In this document: positions 32,184 to 35,791 of the stretch, one piece after another
Position numbering within the stretch: the first letter of the stretch is position 1
How the letters are laid out: every line of letters begins with the position of its first letter
Assembly: GCA_949288145.1 (NCBI GenBank)
Contig: CASEJD010000051.1
Span: 1-35,791 of the forward strand
Direction of reading: 5' to 3'
Origin: an uncultured Coriobacteriia bacterium
GTDB lineage: Bacteria; Actinomycetota; Coriobacteriia; Coriobacteriales; Eggerthellaceae
Length of the DNA stretch: 35,791 nucleotides
Made by a program: the position numbers and the translations under genes
Notes under the pieces: generated by a model
Database searches by the model: none
What the model saw: only the letters and a program-made list of their open reading frames with translations
What the model was told of the DNA's origin: nothing

Positions 32184-33527
32184 ATGACCCCGACCCCGCA
32201 GCAGGATTTCGTCCTGAAGACCATCAAGAGCCGCGACGTCCACTTCGTCCGCTTCTGGTTCACCGACGTGCTGGGGTCCATGAAGTCCTTCGCCGTCATC
32301 CCGAGCGAGATTGACAACGCCTTCGTGGAGGGCATGGGCTTCGACGGCAGCTCGGTGCGCGGTTTCTGCAGCACCGAGGAGTCCGACATGGTGGCCTTCC
32401 CGGACCCGTCCACGTTCCAGGTGCTGCCGTGGCGTCCCGAGTCCAACGCCGTGGCGCGCATGTTCTGCACTATCAAGACGCCCGACGGCCGCTTCTTCGA
32501 GGGTGACTCGCGCCACGTGCTGCAGCAGGTGGTCGACCGCGCGGCGGACATGGGCTATGTCATGAACGTCGGTCCCGAGCTTGAGTACTACTACTTCAAA
32601 GACGACAAGGGCACCGAAGTGCTCGACCGCGGCGGCTACTTCGACCTCACCTCGCTCGATTACGCGAGCGATTTGCGCCGCGACACGGTGCTCACGCTCG
32701 AGAAGATGGGCATCCCGGTGGAGTACTCCCACCACGAGAGCGGCCCGTCCCAGCACGAGATTGACCTGCGCTTCAACGACGCCGTCTCCATGGCGGACGC
32801 CGTCATGACCTACAAGCTGGTCGTCAAAGAGATCGCCATGAAGTACGGCGTCTACGCCTCGTTCATGCCCAAGCCCATGGCGGGCAAGCCGGGCAGCGGC
32901 ATGCATGTCCACCAGAGCCTTTTCGACTACGACGGCAACAACGTCTTCTTCGACGAAAAGGACCCGTCCGGCTACAACCTCTCGAAGGTGGCGAAGAGCT
33001 ACCTGGCGGGCCTGCTCAAGTACGCGCCGGAGTTCACGCTCGTCACGAACCAGTACGTGAACTCGTACAAGCGCCTGGCGGGCGGCTTCGAGACGCCGCT
33101 GTACCTGGCGTGGGGCCGCTCGAACCGCACGGCGCTCGTGCGCGTGCCCGGCTACAAGCCGAGCAAAGCGAGCGCCTGCCGCCTGGAGATGCGCAGCCCC
33201 GATGCCGCCTCGAACCCGTACCTGGCGTTCGCGTGCATGCTGGCTGCCGGCCTGAAGGGCATCGAGGACGGCCTGGAGCCGCCCGCGCCCGTGGGCAGCG
33301 AGGACCTCTATCAGCTCAGCCGCGAGGAGCTGGCGGAACGCGGCATCCGCGTGCTGCCGTCGAACCTGGGAGAGGCCATCGAGCTGTTCGAGGGCTCGGA
33401 GCTTATGCGCGAGGTACTTGGCGACCACATCCACAGCTTCCTGGTGGACGCGAAGCGCGCCGAGTGGAGCGAGTATCTGGGGACCGTCTCCGCATGGGAG
33501 ACCGAGCGCTACCTGCACGTGCTGTAA
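32184..33527 (+). CDS. glnA: Glutamine synthetase type I (alpha subtype)
   Basis: The 447-residue enzyme makes glutamine from glutamate, ammonia and ATP. The start at ATG 32184 follows AGGAGG; the in-frame ATG at 32169 lies upstream of that site. Motifs are the N-terminal beta-grasp with FWFTDVLGSMKSFAV, GMGFDGSSVRGF, GPELEYYYF, the ATP-binding MPKPMAGKPGSGMHVHQS, and the glutamate-site SNRTALVRVPGY. The short length (about 445 versus 470) and absence of the adenylylation Tyr loop place it in GSI-alpha, the feedback-inhibited form, rather than the adenylylated beta form usual in many actinobacteria. The GlnR-like gene begins 15 bases downstream, suggesting a glnA-glnR unit. Confidence 0.97.
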   Translation: MTPTPQQDFVLKTIKSRDVHFVRFWFTDVLGSMKSFAVIPSEIDNAFVEGMGFDGSSVRGFCSTEESDMVAFPDPSTFQVLPWRPESNAVARMFCTIKTPDGRFFEGDSRHVLQQVVDRAADMGYVMNVGPELEYYYFKDDKGTEVLDRGGYFDLTSLDYASDLRRDTVLTLEKMGIPVEYSHHESGPSQHEIDLRFNDAVSMADAVMTYKLVVKEIAMKYGVYASFMPKPMAGKPGSGMHVHQSLFDYDGNNVFFDEKDPSGYNLSKVAKSYLAGLLKYAPEFTLVTNQYVNSYKRLAGGFETPLYLAWGRSNRTALVRVPGYKPSKASACRLEMRSPDAASNPYLAFACMLAAGLKGIEDGLEPPAPVGSEDLYQLSREELAERGIRVLPSNLGEAIELFEGSELMREVLGDHIHSFLVDAKRAEWSEYLGTVSAWETERYLHVL

Positions 33528-33542
33528 GACCGGGAGAGAACG

Positions 33543-34220
33543 ATGCCGCAACGGAAACAGGTCATATTCATCGCCGACAGTTTGGACAACGCCCATCGCT
33601 TCCAGTCGGTCCTCTCCGGCATGGAGGTGGACGTGAGCGCGGGCTCGTCCATGCAGTTCAAAAAGCTCCTGTCGCAGAACCCGCAGTGCGACCTCGTCAT
33701 CTTCGAGGCGACGGGCGACGTGCAGCGCGGGGTGGCGCAGGCTGAGCAGGCGCTCGCCGAGGACGGCAGCGTTGCGCTGCTCGTCATCGTGCGCGAGGAC
33801 CAGCTGGCCGAGTTCCGCCCGCCCGTGCGCACGAAGAGCGACTTCGTGGTGCACGGCGCGAGCGCCGACGAGTGCGCAGCGCGCATTCGCCAGCTGCTCT
33901 GGCCCGGCAACGAGAGCGCCGCGTCCGACTTCATCCAGGTGGACGACATGACCATTAACCTGGCCACCTACCAGGTCAAGATCGCCGGCGAGCCCATCGA
34001 CTTCACGTACCTTGAGTACGCGCTGCTGGCGTTCCTCGCCACGCATCCCGGGCGCACCTACTCGCGCGACGCGCTCCTGCGCCGCGTGTGGGGCTTCGAC
34101 TACTACGGCGGCTCTCGCACGGTCGACGTGCACGTGCGCCGCGTGAGGGCGAAGCTCGGTCCCGAGCTGGCACAGCATCTCGAGACCGTGCGCGGCGTGG
34201 GCTACCTCTGGAACGCGTAG
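33543..34220 (+). CDS. GlnR-like OmpR-family orphan regulator with degenerate receiver
   Basis: The 225-residue protein starts after GGGAGAG. Residues 1-120 look like a response-regulator receiver, but the strand that normally ends in the phosphorylated Asp reads DLVIFEATGD, with Glu55 in that place, and the acidic cluster near the N-terminus is reduced. Residues about 128-224 are a good winged-helix domain of the OmpR/PhoB type: YLEYALLAFLATHPGRTYSR, RRVWGFDYYGG and RTVDVHVRRVRAKLG. The WGFDYYGGSRTVDV stretch is very like actinobacterial GlnR, an orphan regulator of nitrogen assimilation that also works without phosphorylation. It lies 15 bases behind glnA. No kinase gene is nearby. Nitrogen control is inferred. 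Confidence 0.85.
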   Translation: MPQRKQVIFIADSLDNAHRFQSVLSGMEVDVSAGSSMQFKKLLSQNPQCDLVIFEATGDVQRGVAQAEQALAEDGSVALLVIVREDQLAEFRPPVRTKSDFVVHGASADECAARIRQLLWPGNESAASDFIQVDDMTINLATYQVKIAGEPIDFTYLEYALLAFLATHPGRTYSRDALLRRVWGFDYYGGSRTVDVHVRRVRAKLGPELAQHLETVRGVGYLWNA

Positions 34221-34343
34221 GCCTTCCGGCTTGACGTTGGGCGGGGCGGCTGACGTCGCGTCTGCAAGGCTTGTTCGGCTGCCTGCTGGCCGCCCGAGTC
34301 CGCTCGTGCCCGCTCGTCGCGGGGTTCACCCGGGCACCTCTGC

Positions 34344-34349
34344 TAGAAT
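34344..34349 (+). promoter_or_regulatory. -10 element TAGAAT of polA
   Basis: TAGAAT lies 36 bases before ATG 34386. AAGGAAG (34374-34380) is the ribosome-binding site with five-base spacing. No convincing -35 is present. The rest of the 165-base gap shows no gene. Confidence 0.5.
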
Positions 34350-34385
34350 CGTCCGCGGAACAACCAGCGAACGAAGGAAGCCTTC

Positions 34386-35791
34386 ATGCCCAAGAAAGTG
34401 GCCGTCATCGACGGCAATTCGCTCATGCACCGTGCCTACCACGCCGTGCCGCCCACCATGAACGCTCCCGACGGCACGCCCACGAACGCGGTCTTCGGGT
34501 TCATGTCCATGCTCATCAAGTTCGTCGAGGTGGCGCAGCCTGACGCCATCGTGTGCGCCTTCGACGCCGGCAAGCCGGCGTTCCGCATGCAGGCGCTCGA
34601 GCAGTACAAAGCCCAGCGCCCGCCCATGGACGAGGAGCTGCGCGTGCAGTTCCCGCTCATCGAGGACATGCTCGGCTCCATGAACATCCCGGTCGTGAAG
34701 CTTGAGGGCTGGGAGGGCGACGACGTGCTCGGCACCGTCTCGGCGCGCGACGAGGAGCTCGGCTATGAGACGCTGCTCGTGACGGGCGACAAGGACGCCT
34801 ACCAGCTGGCGAGCGACCTGACGCGCATCGTCACCACGAAGAAGGGCATCACCGACGTCGTGATTTACGGTCCCGACGAAGTCTTCGAGCGCTACGGCGT
34901 CACGCCCGCGCAGTTCCCGGACTTCCTCGGCCTCATGGGCGACTCGTCGGACAACATCCCCGGCGTGCCCGGCATCGGCCAGAAGACGGCAGCGAAACTG
35001 CTCGCTCGCTTCGGCAGCATGGACGGCATCTACGAGAACCTGGGCGAGCTCAAGGGCAAGCAGCTCGAGAACCTGCAGAACAACAAGGACCAGGCGTACC
35101 TGAGCCGCACGGTCGCCACCATCGTGCGCGACGTAGAGTTCCCGCTCGACCTGGAGCATGTGCACTTCCCAAGCTTCACCGAGGAGCAGGTGACGGAAGG
35201 CTTCCGCAAGCTGCGTTTTAACGCGCACCTGACGAAGGTGCTCGCGCTGGCGGGCATGAAGGCGGCGCCGCAGAAGTCCGCCGTGACGATAGGGGAGGTG
35301 CTCGACCCGTCCGAGGCCGAGGTGCTCGTTGAAGGCGCCATCGTCGCGAACGAGCAGATTGCCATCGCCCTCGAAGAGAGCGCGCAGGCTTCGCTCTTCC
35401 CGGAGGCGCGCCTGTGCTTCGCCGCGGGCGAGCGCGCCGCTATCGCGCAGGGCGAGCAGGCTGAGGAACTGCTCGCGCGCGTGGTGCGCGAGGGACGCTT
35501 CGCCGCGCACGAGGTGAAGAAGCTCCTGCAGGCGGTCTATCCGGCAGACTCCGGCATCCCTGCCCGCGTGACGGACGAAGAGGTGCGCGCGGCGCGCTTC
35601 TTCGACGTGGCGCTCGCTGCGTACGCGCTCAACTCGTCGGCGCGCGGCTACGAGCTCGGCGCGCTCGTGGAAGAGCACTGCGACGGCGTGCTGCCCGAGG
35701 CGAAGGACGACGACGCGCGCTTGGCGCTGGACGCCCGCGCCATCCAGGCGCTCGTGACGCCGCTGCGCCGCGCGCTCGAGGAGGACGGGAC
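34386..35791 (+). CDS. polA: DNA polymerase I (partial, 3' end beyond window)
   Basis: The reading frame is open from ATG 34386 to the last base, giving 468 residues of a protein usually near 880-930. Residues 1-290 are the 5'-3' exonuclease (flap endonuclease) domain: VAVIDGNSLMHRAYHA, CAFDAGKPAFRMQA, EGWEGDDVLGTVS, LLVTGDKDAYQLAS and GLMGDSSDNIPGVPGIGQKTA, with the acidic metal ligands present. From about residue 300 the protein enters the 3'-5' exonuclease region. There the sequence lacks a visible DxE motif (EGAIVANEQIAIALEES), as in many Gram-positive Pol I enzymes with an inactive proofreading domain. The polymerase domain lies outside the window. It functions in Okazaki fragment processing and repair. 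Confidence 0.97.
   Translation, partial: MPKKVAVIDGNSLMHRAYHAVPPTMNAPDGTPTNAVFGFMSMLIKFVEVAQPDAIVCAFDAGKPAFRMQALEQYKAQRPPMDEELRVQFPLIEDMLGSMNIPVVKLEGWEGDDVLGTVSARDEELGYETLLVTGDKDAYQLASDLTRIVTTKKGITDVVIYGPDEVFERYGVTPAQFPDFLGLMGDSSDNIPGVPGIGQKTAAKLLARFGSMDGIYENLGELKGKQLENLQNNKDQAYLSRTVATIVRDVEFPLDLEHVHFPSFTEEQVTEGFRKLRFNAHLTKVLALAGMKAAPQKSAVTIGEVLDPSEAEVLVEGAIVANEQIAIALEESAQASLFPEARLCFAAGERAAIAQGEQAEELLARVVREGRFAAHEVKKLLQAVYPADSGIPARVTDEEVRAARFFDVALAAYALNSSARGYELGALVEEHCDGVLPEAKDDDARLALDARAIQALVTPLRRALEEDG

Noticed and set aside
32172-34178. Long open frame on the - strand opposite glnA and the GlnR-like gene
   Set aside because: It is an antisense shadow produced by strong C-ending codon bias. 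Its product is Arg, His, Val and Ala-rich with no domain, and two well-supported genes lie on the + strand.
1-35791. Wzx/Wzy-type polymerase pathway or insertion sequences
   Set aside because: No flippase of the MATE-like Wzx type and no transposase was found. The polytopic proteins at 2305 and 16945 do not look like Wzx, and export is explained by the ABC pair.

Overview
This window is a high-GC stretch from a Gram-positive bacterium, most likely an actinobacterium of the Coriobacteriia (gut or oral type). That placement is an inference from the mix of genes: an alpha-type glutamine synthetase beside a GlnR-like regulator, MetNIQ, VanW, beta-trefoil lectin repeats, an SLH-bearing ABC ATPase and a lipobox-type secreted protein. 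It is not based on a marker-gene comparison. Roughly the first 26-29 kb is a cell-surface glycan locus and the last 6.5 kb is ordinary metabolism and replication.

Layout. A zinc-ribbon membrane protein (40-471) and tRNA-Glu(UUC) (540-614) precede the locus. From 801 to 7176 on the + strand lie a GtrB-like polyprenyl-phosphate glycosyltransferase, a GtrA-like flippase, a large polytopic GT-C-like membrane protein, a GT2 enzyme with a coiled-coil tail, and UDP-galactopyranose mutase (glf). A two-gene polysaccharide ABC exporter runs on the - strand (9839-7245); its ATPase ends in about five S-layer-homology-like modules. Two GT2 genes on + (10040-12349) converge on a - operon of acyltransferase plus two GT2 genes (15614-12405). 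A second Gtr-like set follows (15875-19406): a soluble DPM1-like GT2, a DUF2304 membrane protein, a large polytopic membrane protein and a convergent GtrA.

Two large secreted lectin proteins on + (19547-22258 and 26088-28994) bracket a - strand group: GT4 glycosyltransferase, DegT/DnrJ aminotransferase and polyprenyl-phosphate sugar-1-phosphate transferase (25862-22348). The first lectin protein carries four beta-trefoils and a VanW domain. The second carries an Ig-like region, a domain that looks like a GT80 sialyltransferase, and two beta-trefoils. This pair is the most unusual content of the window.

How it may work together (inference). The sugar-1-phosphate transferase primes undecaprenyl phosphate. 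The cytoplasmic GT2 and GT4 enzymes extend the chain, including galactofuranose supplied by Glf, and the ABC pair exports it. The two Gtr sets add side sugars on the outer face from polyprenyl-phosphate sugars, and the acyltransferase adds acyl groups. The secreted lectin proteins then bind, and perhaps modify, the surface glycan.

The right end holds metNIQ (methionine uptake, with an unusually short MetN), glnA with a GlnR-like orphan regulator directly behind it, and the first 468 codons of polA, which runs off the window. Many genes have a TANAAT-like -10 element with no good -35. In at least two cases the -10 is so close to the ATG that the mRNA should be leaderless.
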